From Nonomuraea gerenzanensis (lineage in GTDB: Bacteria > Actinomycetota > Actinomycetes > Streptosporangiales > Streptosporangiaceae), in contig NZ_CP084058.1 of NCBI RefSeq assembly GCF_020215645.1, positions 4,588,001 through 4,652,000 on the forward strand: a stretch of DNA of 64,000 nucleotides, given 5' to 3'. Both the position numbers and the translations under genes were made by a program. The notes under the pieces were generated by a model. It was not told the DNA's origin. It was given only the letters and a program-made list of their open reading frames with translations, and did not search any database. Position 1 is the stretch's first letter. Each line of letters starts with the position of its first letter. Below, in pieces: positions 7,536 through 16,443 of the stretch.

Positions 7536-8504
7536 ATGCAGAGCAACGAGATGCGCGCGGCCCTCTTCGATCGGTACGGCCCCCCGGACGTCCTGTACGT
7601 GGGCACGGTCCCCAGGCCGGTCCCGTCCCCGGGCGAGGTGCTCGTCCGCGTGCACGCCACCAGCGTCAACGGCGGCGAGCTGGCCGGCCGGGCGGGCAGG
7701 GTGCGGCTGGTGACGGGGCTGGCCCAGCGCGGCTGGCCGAAGCGGATGGGGCTGGACTTCGCCGGCGAGGTCGTCGCCCTCGGCGCCGGCACCAGCGGCC
7801 CGAAGGTGGGGGACCGGGTGTGGGGCGTGCTGGGGCGCACGTTCGGCAGCGACGCCGAGTACCTGGCCGTCCGCCCCCGCCGTCTGTCCCTGGCGCCGAA
7901 GGGACTCGACCTGGTCGAGGCCGCGGCGCTGCCGGTGGGCATGACGGCGATCACGGCGCTGCGCGACAAGGCGCGGCTGCGGCCGGGCGAGCGGCTGCTC
8001 GTGCGCGGCGGCAGCGGCGGCGTGGGCGTGGTGGCGGTGCAGCTCGGCCGGGCGCTCGGCGCGCACGTCACCGCGCTCGCCGGGGCCCGCAACCTGGGTC
8101 TGGTCCGCGACCTCGGCGCCGACGAGGCCCACGACTACGCCACCACCGCCCCGGCGGACCTGGAGCCGTTCGACGTGATCCTGGACACCGTCGGCACCGA
8201 GCACCCCGCCTACCGGCGCCTGCTGACCCCGTCAGGCCGCATGGTGGCGATCGCCTTCGACCTCTCCCGGCCCGCCGCGTCGCTGGGCTACCTCGCCGCC
8301 TCCGCCGTCCACGGCCGGCGCCGCGTGCGCGCCTTCAGCGGCAACCCGGACCACCGGCTCCTCGCCGACCTCGCCCGGTACGTGGAGGACGGCGCGATCC
8401 GCCCGGTCGTGGACACCGTGTTCCCCCTGGACGACCTCGCCGGGGCGCACCGGGCGCTGGAGGCGGGCGGGGTGCGGGGGAAGTTCGTCGTCCGGATCGC
8501 CTGA
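7536..8504 (+). CDS. NADP-dependent quinone oxidoreductase-like MDR protein
   Basis: 322 residues. Zinc-free medium-chain reductase: start MRAALFDRYGPPDVL, substrate-domain motif GLDFAGEV, and nucleotide-binding segment LLVRGGSGGVGVVAVQLGRALG at about residue 150 (AxxGGVG form), typical of NADPH-dependent QOR/enoyl reductases. No zinc-binding Cys/His set. It should reduce a quinone, enone or aldehyde with NADPH. ATG 7536 and ATG 7551 are both possible; 7536 is chosen because a TANNNT box lies seven bases upstream. Paired divergently with a TetR gene. Confidence 0.87.
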   Translation: MQSNEMRAALFDRYGPPDVLYVGTVPRPVPSPGEVLVRVHATSVNGGELAGRAGRVRLVTGLAQRGWPKRMGLDFAGEVVALGAGTSGPKVGDRVWGVLGRTFGSDAEYLAVRPRRLSLAPKGLDLVEAAALPVGMTAITALRDKARLRPGERLLVRGGSGGVGVVAVQLGRALGAHVTALAGARNLGLVRDLGADEAHDYATTAPADLEPFDVILDTVGTEHPAYRRLLTPSGRMVAIAFDLSRPAASLGYLAASAVHGRRRVRAFSGNPDHRLLADLARYVEDGAIRPVVDTVFPLDDLAGAHRALEAGGVRGKFVVRIA

Positions 8505-8518
8505 AGTGCCAACAGGCG

Positions 8519-8548
8519 TTGACGCCCGGCCGGGTCGCGACTTAAACT
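8519..8548 (+). promoter_or_regulatory. Promoter TTGACG-18-TAAACT
   Basis: TTGACG at 8519-8524 and TAAACT at 8543-8548 with an 18-base spacer, a close match to the housekeeping consensus. It lies just after the stop of the previous gene and serves the membrane protein at 8577. Confidence 0.6.
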
Positions 8549-8561
8549 CATCACACGATGA
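8548..8561. promoter_or_regulatory. Inverted repeat TCATC-ACAC-GATGA
   Basis: Perfect 5-base arms separated by ACAC, starting at the last base of the -10 box and covering the expected transcription start. Placement suits a repressor site; the protein is unknown. Confidence 0.45.
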
Positions 8562-8576
8562 ATTAGGAGCGATGCC

Positions 8577-9083
8577 ATGCGCAGAACGCCCGCAGCCGCC
8601 GTCAGCGCCACCTTCTTCGCCGCCGGCCCAGGAGTCGTCGCCGTGCTGGTCCCGTACTGGATCAGCGGCTGGCGGCTCCGCAGCCCCTTCCCGGATCCGG
8701 TCATGATCCCGCTCAGGGGGCTGGGCGCGATCCTGGTGCTCGCGGGGCTGGCGGTGATCGTCAACGCGTTCGTCAGGTTCGTGGTCGAGGGGTTCGGCAC
8801 GCCGATCCCGGTCGCGGCGCCCGACCGGCTCGTGGTCGGCGGTTTCTACCGGCATGTCCGCAACCCCATGTATGTGGCGATCTTCGCCGCCGTCATCGGC
8901 CAGGCCCTGCTCCTCGGCGATCCCTGGCTGCTGCTCTACGTCGCCGTGCTGGCGGTCCCGGTCTACTCCTTCGTGCACTGGTACGAGGAGCCGCACCTGA
9001 CCCGGAAGTTCGGCGCCGACTACGAGACCTACCGGGCCCACGTGCCGGGGTGGTGGCCGCGGCTGAGCCCGTATCGGTCCTGA
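8577..9083 (+). CDS. ICMT/PEMT-like integral membrane methyltransferase family protein
   Basis: 168 residues, four or five hydrophobic segments (about 10-30, 42-64, 98-118, 120-140). The C-terminal half has the isoprenylcysteine methyltransferase/phospholipid methyltransferase signature: GGFYRHVRNPMYVA, then EEPHLTRKFGADYETYRAHVPGWWP (cited in parts), the RHPxY and EExxL...YxxY motifs that bind AdoMet. It probably methylates a small hydrophobic substrate in the membrane. TAGGAG lies eight bases before ATG. Confidence 0.85.
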   Translation: MRRTPAAAVSATFFAAGPGVVAVLVPYWISGWRLRSPFPDPVMIPLRGLGAILVLAGLAVIVNAFVRFVVEGFGTPIPVAAPDRLVVGGFYRHVRNPMYVAIFAAVIGQALLLGDPWLLLYVAVLAVPVYSFVHWYEEPHLTRKFGADYETYRAHVPGWWPRLSPYRS

Positions 9084-9198
9084 CAGAAAATTGGGGTCCC
9101 ATGTCGGATCCTGTTTGACTCCCTGTGAGGAACTATGGTCGTCTCGTGACCTATGTTTCTGATGGGATGAAATAGACAGGTCCGGGGGAGAACATTTC

Positions 9199-12100
9199 AT
9201 GCCGCACGCCCTCATGCGCGTGCTCGCTTCGACGACCATCGCCGGTACGGTCCTCGCCGGTCTGCCGTCCGCAGCTCAAGCAGCACAGCCGCGCGCCGAG
9301 GTGCGCTCCGTCCCCGCCGCGCAGACGCTGCGGCCCGTGCCCGCCGTGCAGGAGCCGCCGCCCGCCACCGTGACCGTCCCGCAGCGCGCCTCGCTGGCCC
9401 TGCAGCCGGCGGGGAACGGGCCGGTGGGGCCGCGGGAGCCCGAGGTGACCACGCCGGCCGGGCCGCGGCTGATCGACCAGATCACCTCGGCCGCCACCGC
9501 CGTCCAGGAGGCGCAGGGCTTCGGCACACAGGCGCCCGACGTGCGCGACGTGCTGCCGGACACCTCGAACGCCGAGCCGCTCAACCTGAGCAAGCCGCTG
9601 GCCGCGATCGCCAGGACGTTCGAGGGGCTCGGGAAGGTCGTGCCGGGGCTGACGTACCGGCTGTGCGTGCAGAGCGCCGCCGTGCCGGTCGCCTGCTCCA
9701 TCAAGCAGCCGGTCGGCGTGCCGGTGGCCGCCGACGTGACCGGTGATTCCAGGCCGGACCTGGCCGCCTCGCTGGTGCCCACCGCCGACCCGGGCGCGGG
9801 CGCGGCGGGCATCTCGTTCGCCGTCAGGCGGCTCTCCCGCGAGAGCGTCAAGGCGCAGGTCTGGGCCGAGTACGACGACAAGGTGTCGGTCGGCTTCGAC
9901 GGCCTGCGCCGGGGCTCGTCGCTGTCGGCGGCCGACCGCGGCACGTTCACCGTGGATCTGGCCGGCAAGCGGGTCAAGGCCGTCGTCGAACGCGACGAGC
10001 CGGGCCGGAGCGCGGCCGTCGTCGCCGGGCTGACCGGGCGCAGCGCCGTGAGCCTGAGCCAGACGCCCGCCACCGCCGAGCTCACCGTCAACGCCGCGCT
10101 CGACACCCCCACCCTGAACGTCACCGCCTCGGCCCCCGCCAGGACGGAGGCGGTCGCCGTGACGGCCCGCCGGTTCACCCGGGCCGTGCTCGACCGCATG
10201 CCCACCCGGGCCGAGGTGCGGCTGTCGGGCGGCGAGGTGCGCTTCTCCGGCCCCTCCTCCGTGGCCCGCGCGCACGTGCACGACCTCTCCTACCGCGACG
10301 GCAGGTTGTCCAGGGTGACCGAGGTCGAGCTGCGGGATCTTTCGCCGTCCTTCACCGCCCGGTACGGCACCGCCGGCGGCAGGCAGACGCTCTCCGTCGC
10401 CACCGGCTCCGGCCGCGCCGGCGCCGCGAGCCTGCGCTACTTCGACCGGGCCGCCGCCAAGACCGTGCTCAACGCCGAGCTCAGCGCGCTGCCCGCCAAG
10501 GTGCGCCTGGTCAGCGACCCGGCCGCGCACCGCGTCACCCACACGTCCAGCTCGCCCATCGGCAGGTTCGCCGTCGTGCTGCAACGCAACGAGGGCGCCG
10601 TCTCCACCCCGCGCGGCGGCCACGTCACCATGATCAAGGACGGCGCCGCCCTGGGGGTCTCGGGGCTGCTGTCGGGCCTGTCCGGGTTCGACGCCACGTA
10701 CGGGGCCGCGCCGCACGTCCACCTGGCCGTGAAGGCGGGGAACCGCTCGTTCGTGGGCGCCGCCAGCATCGACCGCACCCACGTGGCCCGCATGGAGATC
10801 TCCAACACGCCCGCCACCGTGGACGTCACCCTCGACCCCGCCGCCAGGAAGGCCGTCTACCAGGCCAGCGGCATGATCGACACGCTGCGTGCCGCCTACG
10901 CCAACCTCAGGTCGGGCCCCACCGTGGACGGCACCGTGCTCGGCGTGCACGACGACGTGCAGGCGTCGTGGGAGCTGGGGGAGCGCTCGACCGTCAAGGT
11001 CGCCACCTCCTCCACGCTCAAGGAGGTGCGGATTTATGCCAATAAAGCGCACGTCACCCGGGAGACCGGCGAGGACCTGCGCGTCACCGTCCAGGGCGTG
11101 CGCAAGCGGGCCGAGCTCGTCGCCGACACCGCCGCCAGGACCCTGAGGTGGATCTCCGACGGGCCGGTCGCGCGGGTGTCGGCGCTGGCCAGGGCCCGGC
11201 TCGGCGACCGGTACGCCAGGGCCGCCGCCGAGGTCACCGGCGTGCCCGCCGAGTTCGACGCCTCGTGGAACGCGGCCTCGTACCGCTTCCGCGGCCTGTC
11301 GGGGCCCGTGCGGACGGCGGCGCTCGCCTTCACCAACCACGACGGCGCCAAGGCTCCCACGGGGCCGCACCTGGCGGCCCACTACGACCAGGCCAGCGGC
11401 GACCTGGACGTCAGCGTGCTGGTCGACCGGCTCTCGCACGTCGAGTTCGCCCCGGCCGCGCAGGGCTTCACCGCCGACTTCCGCTCGGCTCCGCAGACCC
11501 TCGCCGTGGACGCCGACGTCCGGCAGGGCGACACCCGCTTCGGCCTCCTCGGCACGGTCGGGCCCGTGCCGGGACGGCTGGCCGTCACCTCGGCCGGCGG
11601 CCGGCTCACCTACTCCGGCTCGCGCCTGGACGTGCGCGCCCGCGCGTGGCTCGGCACGGCCGCCGCGCTGGACCGCATGCGCGCCGCGCCCGCCGTCCCC
11701 GGCGGCGTGTCGCTGGTGGACGGCGGCTGCGCGGCAGGATCGCCCGGCTGCGCGCCCGGCCCCTTCTGCGTGCCGCAGCGCGGCTGCTTCGGCCTGCAGG
11801 GCTACCTGGACGTCACCGGCCTGCCCGACCAGGTGAGCGTGGACCTGACCGGCAGGACGTTCGCGTTCGCCGGGTTCCGCCCCAGGAGCCGCAGTCTGGG
11901 CGTGTACCTGGCCAGCAGCGTCCTGTCACCGGTGCCGATCAAGGCCAGGGCCACGCTGACCGGGCTGCCGTCGAAGATCACCAGCATGTCGGTGGGGCCC
12001 TTCGGGGTCGAGGCGGGCAACGCGGTGCGGGCCGCGTACCGGATCGAGCCGCCCGCCACGCTCGGGGCGCTCGACGTGCGGGCCGAGGCGGGCGGGCTGC

Positions 12101-13215
12101 GCGGGCACGTCGCCATCGACCCGGTGCCCGCAGCGGTGACCGTCCAGGGCACGTACGGGGCGAGAACGCGCATCCGCGTGCACAACTCCGCGGCCGTCAA
12201 GCACCTCACCGCCAAGGTCACGCTGCCCGGCAAGGGCACCGGAGAGCTGCGCTTCTCCGACGTGCCCGCCGTCTTCGGCGTGGACGCCGACGCCTCCGCC
12301 GCCGGGCTCGGCGTGCCGGCCGTCACCTACCGGGCCGAAGGCGGCGCAGGCACCCTCGACGGCCATCTCGGCGTGGAGGGCGGCCTGGTGGACCCGTCGG
12401 GACGCCTCGGCGACGTGTCGCTCGACGTCAGGGACCTGGCGCCCGACACCACGATCCGGCTGAACCCCGACCAGTCGCTCGACCTCGTCTCCCGGCCGGG
12501 CCCCACGGGCCGCATCGCGGTGCGCGCGGGTCTCAAGGTGGATCCCGTGGCCGCCCAGCGGCTCGCGGTGAGCAAGGAGATCCCGTACACCGGCGGCTTC
12601 CTCACTTACCACGTCGGCGGCCAGTTCGGGCTGGGGCGCAGCTCCATCGAGCGCCTCTCCCTGTCCGTCGCCCGCATGTCGTGGCTGCGGATCCGGCCGG
12701 GCAAGGTCCCGTTCGGCATGAAGGCGCCACCGGCGCTCGGCTACGTCGCCCCGGGCTTCGAGGGGGACTACGGCACCGTGAAGATCAGCGCCAAGGGGGT
12801 GGACCTGCGCCCCGACGTCAGGCTGGACGTCAGGCTGAGCCGGGAGATCGGCGCGGACGTCTTCCGCGAGTCGGTCAGGATCGGCCCCGCCACCTCGCTC
12901 GCCCTGCGCCGCTACGACCAGCGGATGCGGCGGATCGGGGCCAGGCAGCAGATCCAGGCGGCCGGCCTCAGCCTGGCCTGCGTGACCGTGGACGCCAGAC
13001 CCGGCTTCGCCGGCGCCGCCACGCGCGGCACCCTCACGCTGCGCGGCGCCGACGGGCCCCAGCTCGTCTCCCTGCTCGACCCCGGCGGCCAGGCGCCGGA
13101 CTACGCGGTGGACCTGCTGACGCACTTCATGAGCCCGTTCCCCGGGGCGGACTGGAAGGTGGCCGGCGCCGAGGCGGGCTCCTGCGGGAGCGCTCCGCGC
13201 CCCGACGACCGGTAG
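9199..13215 (+). CDS. Very large secreted repeat protein of unknown function
   Basis: 1338 residues. Signal peptide at residues 1-29 (cleavage near AQAAQP). After a Pro-rich segment, a short FG-GAP-like motif (VTGDSRPDLA, near residue 180) is followed by about eleven copies of a loose unit of 48-106 residues. Each has a core such as LPAKVRLVSD, TPATVDVTLD, VPAEFDASW, LPDQVSVDL or VPAAVTVQG, then an aromatic/hydrophobic strand and an R-rich turn. Cores lie near residues 332, 429, 535, 631, 680, 788, 873, 920, 974, 1020 and 1079. Two Cys-rich turns near 845-860 could form disulfides. No enzyme motif is visible. GGGGGAG stands eight bases before ATG. Probably a wall-associated or extracellular beta-rich protein. 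Confidence 0.8.
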   Translation: MPHALMRVLASTTIAGTVLAGLPSAAQAAQPRAEVRSVPAAQTLRPVPAVQEPPPATVTVPQRASLALQPAGNGPVGPREPEVTTPAGPRLIDQITSAATAVQEAQGFGTQAPDVRDVLPDTSNAEPLNLSKPLAAIARTFEGLGKVVPGLTYRLCVQSAAVPVACSIKQPVGVPVAADVTGDSRPDLAASLVPTADPGAGAAGISFAVRRLSRESVKAQVWAEYDDKVSVGFDGLRRGSSLSAADRGTFTVDLAGKRVKAVVERDEPGRSAAVVAGLTGRSAVSLSQTPATAELTVNAALDTPTLNVTASAPARTEAVAVTARRFTRAVLDRMPTRAEVRLSGGEVRFSGPSSVARAHVHDLSYRDGRLSRVTEVELRDLSPSFTARYGTAGGRQTLSVATGSGRAGAASLRYFDRAAAKTVLNAELSALPAKVRLVSDPAAHRVTHTSSSPIGRFAVVLQRNEGAVSTPRGGHVTMIKDGAALGVSGLLSGLSGFDATYGAAPHVHLAVKAGNRSFVGAASIDRTHVARMEISNTPATVDVTLDPAARKAVYQASGMIDTLRAAYANLRSGPTVDGTVLGVHDDVQASWELGERSTVKVATSSTLKEVRIYANKAHVTRETGEDLRVTVQGVRKRAELVADTAARTLRWISDGPVARVSALARARLGDRYARAAAEVTGVPAEFDASWNAASYRFRGLSGPVRTAALAFTNHDGAKAPTGPHLAAHYDQASGDLDVSVLVDRLSHVEFAPAAQGFTADFRSAPQTLAVDADVRQGDTRFGLLGTVGPVPGRLAVTSAGGRLTYSGSRLDVRARAWLGTAAALDRMRAAPAVPGGVSLVDGGCAAGSPGCAPGPFCVPQRGCFGLQGYLDVTGLPDQVSVDLTGRTFAFAGFRPRSRSLGVYLASSVLSPVPIKARATLTGLPSKITSMSVGPFGVEAGNAVRAAYRIEPPATLGALDVRAEAGGLRGHVAIDPVPAAVTVQGTYGARTRIRVHNSAAVKHLTAKVTLPGKGTGELRFSDVPAVFGVDADASAAGLGVPAVTYRAEGGAGTLDGHLGVEGGLVDPSGRLGDVSLDVRDLAPDTTIRLNPDQSLDLVSRPGPTGRIAVRAGLKVDPVAAQRLAVSKEIPYTGGFLTYHVGGQFGLGRSSIERLSLSVARMSWLRIRPGKVPFGMKAPPALGYVAPGFEGDYGTVKISAKGVDLRPDVRLDVRLSREIGADVFRESVRIGPATSLALRRYDQRMRRIGARQQIQAAGLSLACVTVDARPGFAGAATRGTLTLRGADGPQLVSLLDPGGQAPDYAVDLLTHFMSPFPGADWKVAGAEAGSCGSAPRPDDR

Positions 13216-13298
13216 CCCGGTCCGCGCCCCGGACGACCGTCCTCGATAATGGCCAGGGCGATCAGCCCCCCAGATGACCGACGAGAGTGAGGCCCCCG

Positions 13299-13754
13299 AT
13301 GTCCCAGCCCACCCCGCGCAGCGCCGAGCAGCGCAAGCAGGACACGCTGCACCGCCTGGAGCACGACGTGGACGCCTGGGTGGCCACCGCCGGGGCGGAC
13401 GGGACACCGTACATGGTGCCGCTGTCCTTCCTGTGGGACGGCGAGGCGCTGGTCATCTCCACGGCCAGCGCCAGCCCCACCGCGCGCAACCTGCTGGCCG
13501 GTGGGCGCACGCGGGTGGCGATCGGGCTGGTGCGCGACGTCGTGCTCATCGAGGGCACGGCGCGGGCCACGCCCGCCACCGAGGTGTCCGTCGAGCTGGG
13601 CGACGCGTTCGCGGAGAAGGCGGGGTTCGATCCGCGCAAGGATGCCGACGGCTACCACTACTTCCACATCACGCCGGTGCGGCTGCAGGCGTGGCGGGAG
13701 GCGAACGAGCTGCGCGGGCGCGACCTCATCCGCGACGGGGCCTGGACGGTCTAG
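13299..13754 (+). CDS. PPOX-class (F420-dependent type) flavin/deazaflavin protein
   Basis: 151 residues from ATG 13299. Split-barrel PPOX fold: DAWVATAGADGTPYMVPLSF (substrate and cofactor strands), then LVISTASASPTARNL, RVAIGLVRDVVLIEG and a terminal RLQAWREANE helix. The pattern fits actinobacterial PPOX proteins that use F420 or FMN to reduce small molecules. An in-frame ATG four codons upstream is possible. Its TAG stop overlaps the stop of the converging methyltransferase in the shared tetramer CTAG (13751-13754). Confidence 0.82.
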   Translation: MSQPTPRSAEQRKQDTLHRLEHDVDAWVATAGADGTPYMVPLSFLWDGEALVISTASASPTARNLLAGGRTRVAIGLVRDVVLIEGTARATPATEVSVELGDAFAEKAGFDPRKDADGYHYFHITPVRLQAWREANELRGRDLIRDGAWTV

Positions 13755-14908
13755 CCGAAACCCAGCACCAGGGTGGTGTGCCGCTTCTCGATGACGACCG
13801 CCCCGCCGCCGGCCGGGGTGGCGCCGGTGGCCGGGGCGTGCGGGTGGGCCTCGATGCGCAGGGCGCTCGCCTCGGGGCGGCCGGCCTCGTCCCAGGCCCT
13901 GACGTGCGCGGCCAGCTCCGCCGCCAGCCGCGCCCCGGCCTCCCCGTGACCGCGCGCGACCAGCGAGCCCGACACGGCGAGCAGCGCGATGCCGCCCGGC
14001 TCCACGACGCCCGCCGTGAAGCCGGGCCCTGAGCCGAAGTCGCCGCTCAGGGCGCACCAGCGCGGCTCGTGCAGCGCCAGCCACAGCGCCATCCCCATGG
14101 CGACGGTGAACGGCGGCGCCGCCTCCTCGCGCCGCACCGTGATCTCGGTGGGCGCCGCGTCCAGCGCCGCCGGCACGTCGCCGACCTCGCGCGGCTCGGG
14201 CAACATCAGCATGAGCATCGGGTCCTGGCGCGCCACCACGACCGCCTCCGTCCCCGTGAACGAGCCGCGCATGCGCATGAACCCGCACGGCGCCACCGAC
14301 CGGCTCACCCACCGCTCGCCGTCGCGCTCCATGGCCGCCGACACCTGCACGCCGCGCAGGTCGAGCGGCACCACGAGCCGCCCGTCCGGGCGCAGCTGCG
14401 CCAGCCAGGCGGGCGCGAGGTCCCACACGCCGACGGTCGCGATCAGCCGGTCGTACGGGGCCGGCTCGGGATGCCCGGCTGCCCCGTCGCGGCACAGCAC
14501 CTCGACCCCGGACACCCCGGCCGCCGCCAGGTGCTCCCTGGCCTGCTCCACCGTGTCCTCGTCGAGGTCCAGGGCCACCACGCGCCCCTCCGGCCCCACC
14601 AAGCGGGCCAGCAGCGCCGCGTTGTAGCCGGTGCCCGCGCCGATCTCCAGCACCCGGTGCCCCGGCCGCACGTCGAGCTGGTCGAGCATGGTCGCCATGA
14701 TGGCCGGCTGCGAGGAGGAGCTGATCGGCCGGCCGTCGGCGTCGAGCTTGGTCACGATGGGCTCGTCGCGGTAGGCCGCCTCCGGCTCGACGCCGGGCAC
14801 GAACAGGTGGCGCGGCACCGCGAGCATGGCCGCGGCCACGGGCTCGCTGACGTCCTGGGCCGCTCTTAGCTGCGCCACCAGGGCATGCCTCTGCGCCGCG
14901 AAGTCCAT
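13751..14908 (-). CDS. PIMT-type O-methyltransferase (RiPP-associated subtype)
   Basis: 385 residues from ATG 14908. Residues 1-210 form a protein-L-isoaspartate O-methyltransferase domain: VPRHLFVPG, then GRPISSSSQPAIMATMLDQL, and the AdoMet site VLEIGAGTGYNAALLARL. A further 170 residues form an extra domain. Length, extension and the SSSSQPxIM form resemble the methyltransferases found with FxLD and other class I lanthipeptides rather than the 220-residue repair enzyme. No lanthipeptide precursor or dehydratase is nearby, so the substrate is open. The longer upstream frame lacks homology. Confidence 0.8.
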   Translation of the reverse strand: MDFAAQRHALVAQLRAAQDVSEPVAAAMLAVPRHLFVPGVEPEAAYRDEPIVTKLDADGRPISSSSQPAIMATMLDQLDVRPGHRVLEIGAGTGYNAALLARLVGPEGRVVALDLDEDTVEQAREHLAAAGVSGVEVLCRDGAAGHPEPAPYDRLIATVGVWDLAPAWLAQLRPDGRLVVPLDLRGVQVSAAMERDGERWVSRSVAPCGFMRMRGSFTGTEAVVVARQDPMLMLMLPEPREVGDVPAALDAAPTEITVRREEAAPPFTVAMGMALWLALHEPRWCALSGDFGSGPGFTAGVVEPGGIALLAVSGSLVARGHGEAGARLAAELAAHVRAWDEAGRPEASALRIEAHPHAPATGATPAGGGAVVIEKRHTTLVLGFG

Positions 14909-15047
14909 GCAGCCATTGTTCCCGCGCGCGGGCGGCGTACGGGATGCGCCGGGAATTGTTGGTAAAGAAAGAGTCAGGAAGGGTTGAGGCCGAAAACAGG
15001 GGGAAGGGCAGCCAACTCCTGAACGTCGACCGTGAGGAGGAGCCCTA

Positions 15048-15335
15048 GTGCTCACCCTGACAGCCAACGCAGCCCAGGCGATTCGCGACCTGACCGCGAA
15101 CGCGCCCGAGCCCGAGCAGAGCGGGATTCGCATCTCGTCGCAGGGGGAGGGAGCCAGCGCGCTCACTCTCACCCTGGCCACCGCCCCCGAACCGGCGGAC
15201 GCGGTGGTCGAGAACGAAGGGGCGCGGGTCTACCTCGACCCGGTGGCGGCGACTGTGCTGGAGGACAAGTCCCTGGACGCCGGCGCCGATGACCAGGGGA
15301 GCGTGTCGTTCCTGGTCACCGAGCAGTCAGCTTGA
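15048..15335 (+). CDS. HesB/IscA-fold protein without cysteines
   Basis: 95 residues from GTG 15048, with GAGGAGGAG six to eight bases upstream. MLTLTANAAQAIRDL, SGIRISSQGEG and GARVYLDPVAA match the A-type Fe-S carrier (HesB/IscA) fold, but all three conserved Cys are absent and there is no Cys in the protein at all. It therefore cannot hold a cluster in the usual way. Members annotated as HesB-like in actinobacteria share this loss. Followed by a strong hairpin terminator. Confidence 0.75.
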   Translation: MLTLTANAAQAIRDLTANAPEPEQSGIRISSQGEGASALTLTLATAPEPADAVVENEGARVYLDPVAATVLEDKSLDAGADDQGSVSFLVTEQSA

Positions 15336-15340
15336 CGCGC

Positions 15341-15380
15341 GCCGCCGCGCCGGAGCGGATGGGCACTCCGGCGCGGCGGC
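15341..15380. terminator. Bidirectional hairpin terminator
   Basis: Perfect 15-bp stem: GCCGCCGCGCCGGAG at 15341-15355, a 10-base loop, and CTCCGGCGCGGCGGC at 15366-15380. It stands between the converging HesB-like and esterase genes. There is no T tract, as is common in actinobacteria. Confidence 0.8.
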
Positions 15381-15396
15381 CCCGCCCTTTCAGAGC

Positions 15397-16377
15397 TCAG
15401 CCCTCACCGAACAGCTTGTGCAGGTAACGCACCTGCTCCTCCGACTGGTAGCCGCCCCCGCCCTCGTGGTTGTTCCACGGCCAGACGGTGATCTCCTTCG
15501 GGCCCTGCCAGTGGTTGTAGGCGGCGAACACCGTGGACGGCGGGCACACGTCGTCCATCAAGGCCACCGAGTAGAGCGCGGGCACCGTCGCACGCGCCGC
15601 GAAGTTCATCCCGTCGAAGTACGCCAGCGTGCGGAACACCTGGTCGGCGGCGTCCCGCCGGGTGGCGAGGAACCTGACCAGCTCCTGGTACGGGTCCCGC
15701 CCGGTGATCTCGACGGCCCGCCGGAAGTGCGACAGGAACGGCACGTCGATCAGCGCCGCCCTGACCCCGGGGTGCAGCGCCGCCGTCGCCTGCGCGATCG
15801 CGCCGCCCTGGCTGCCGCCCGCTACGACGACACGCCCCGCGTCCACGGCCGGATGCGCCGCCGCCGCGTCCACCGCCCGGACGGCGTCGGTGAACACGCG
15901 CCGGTAGTAGTAGTCGGCCGGGTCCAGGATGCCCTTGGTCATCATGCCGGGCGCCTGCGGCCCCGAGCTGCCGTGCGGGTCACCGGTGGTGCCGGGGCTG
16001 CCGACGTTCGCGCCGCCGTGGCCGCGCGTCTCCATGACGAGGACGGCGTACCCGGCCGCCGGCCACAGCAGGTGGTCCTTGGGGAAGCCGCGGCCGCCGC
16101 TGTAGCCGATGTAGTGCACCACGCACGGCACCGGGCCGGCGGCGCCGCGCGGCAGCAGGAACCAGCCGTTGATGCGGTGCCCGCCCCATCCCGCGAACGA
16201 CACGTCGAACACGTCCACGCCGGTCAGCGGCAGGTCGTACGGGACGTACTCCGCCGCGAGGTCGAACTCTCTCGCCTCGGCCAGGGTGGCGGACCAGAAG
16301 TCGGCGAAGTCGGCGGGTTCGTCACGCTCGGGGCGGTAGTCGCGGAGTTGATCGAGCGGCAGGTCGAACAGTGGCAC
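15397..16377 (-). CDS. CE7 acetyl xylan esterase / cephalosporin-C deacetylase
   Basis: 326 residues, normal for CE7. The nucleophile is Ser189 in AGGSQGG; the oxyanion and CE7 signature RGHGGANVGSP (RGQ-type motif, here RGH) lies at 118-128; the acid is in ALMDDVCPPST and the His in WNNHEGGG near 305. It removes acetyl groups from xylo-oligosaccharides or similar acetylated sugars. No signal peptide, so it acts in the cytoplasm after import, as is usual for CE7. A LacI-type operator lies 53-66 bases upstream of the start. Confidence 0.9.
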   Translation of the reverse strand: MPLFDLPLDQLRDYRPERDEPADFADFWSATLAEAREFDLAAEYVPYDLPLTGVDVFDVSFAGWGGHRINGWFLLPRGAAGPVPCVVHYIGYSGGRGFPKDHLLWPAAGYAVLVMETRGHGGANVGSPGTTGDPHGSSGPQAPGMMTKGILDPADYYYRRVFTDAVRAVDAAAAHPAVDAGRVVVAGGSQGGAIAQATAALHPGVRAALIDVPFLSHFRRAVEITGRDPYQELVRFLATRRDAADQVFRTLAYFDGMNFAARATVPALYSVALMDDVCPPSTVFAAYNHWQGPKEITVWPWNNHEGGGGYQSEEQVRYLHKLFGEG

Positions 16378-16429
16378 AGTGGTACTCCCAGCCTGTAGAA
16401 AGGTTGCTGATATTTCATCTCATGTCGCC

Positions 16430-16443
16430 GGAAAGCGCTATCC
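16430..16443. promoter_or_regulatory. LacI-family operator candidate GGAAAGCGCTATCC
   Basis: Twelve of 14 bases are symmetric around the central GCGC, matching the LacI/CcpA-like pattern GGAAAGCGCTTTCC. Read on the minus strand, its 3' half supplies TTTCCG, a -35 element 16 bases from TATCAG, so binding would block the esterase promoter. Confidence 0.55.
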
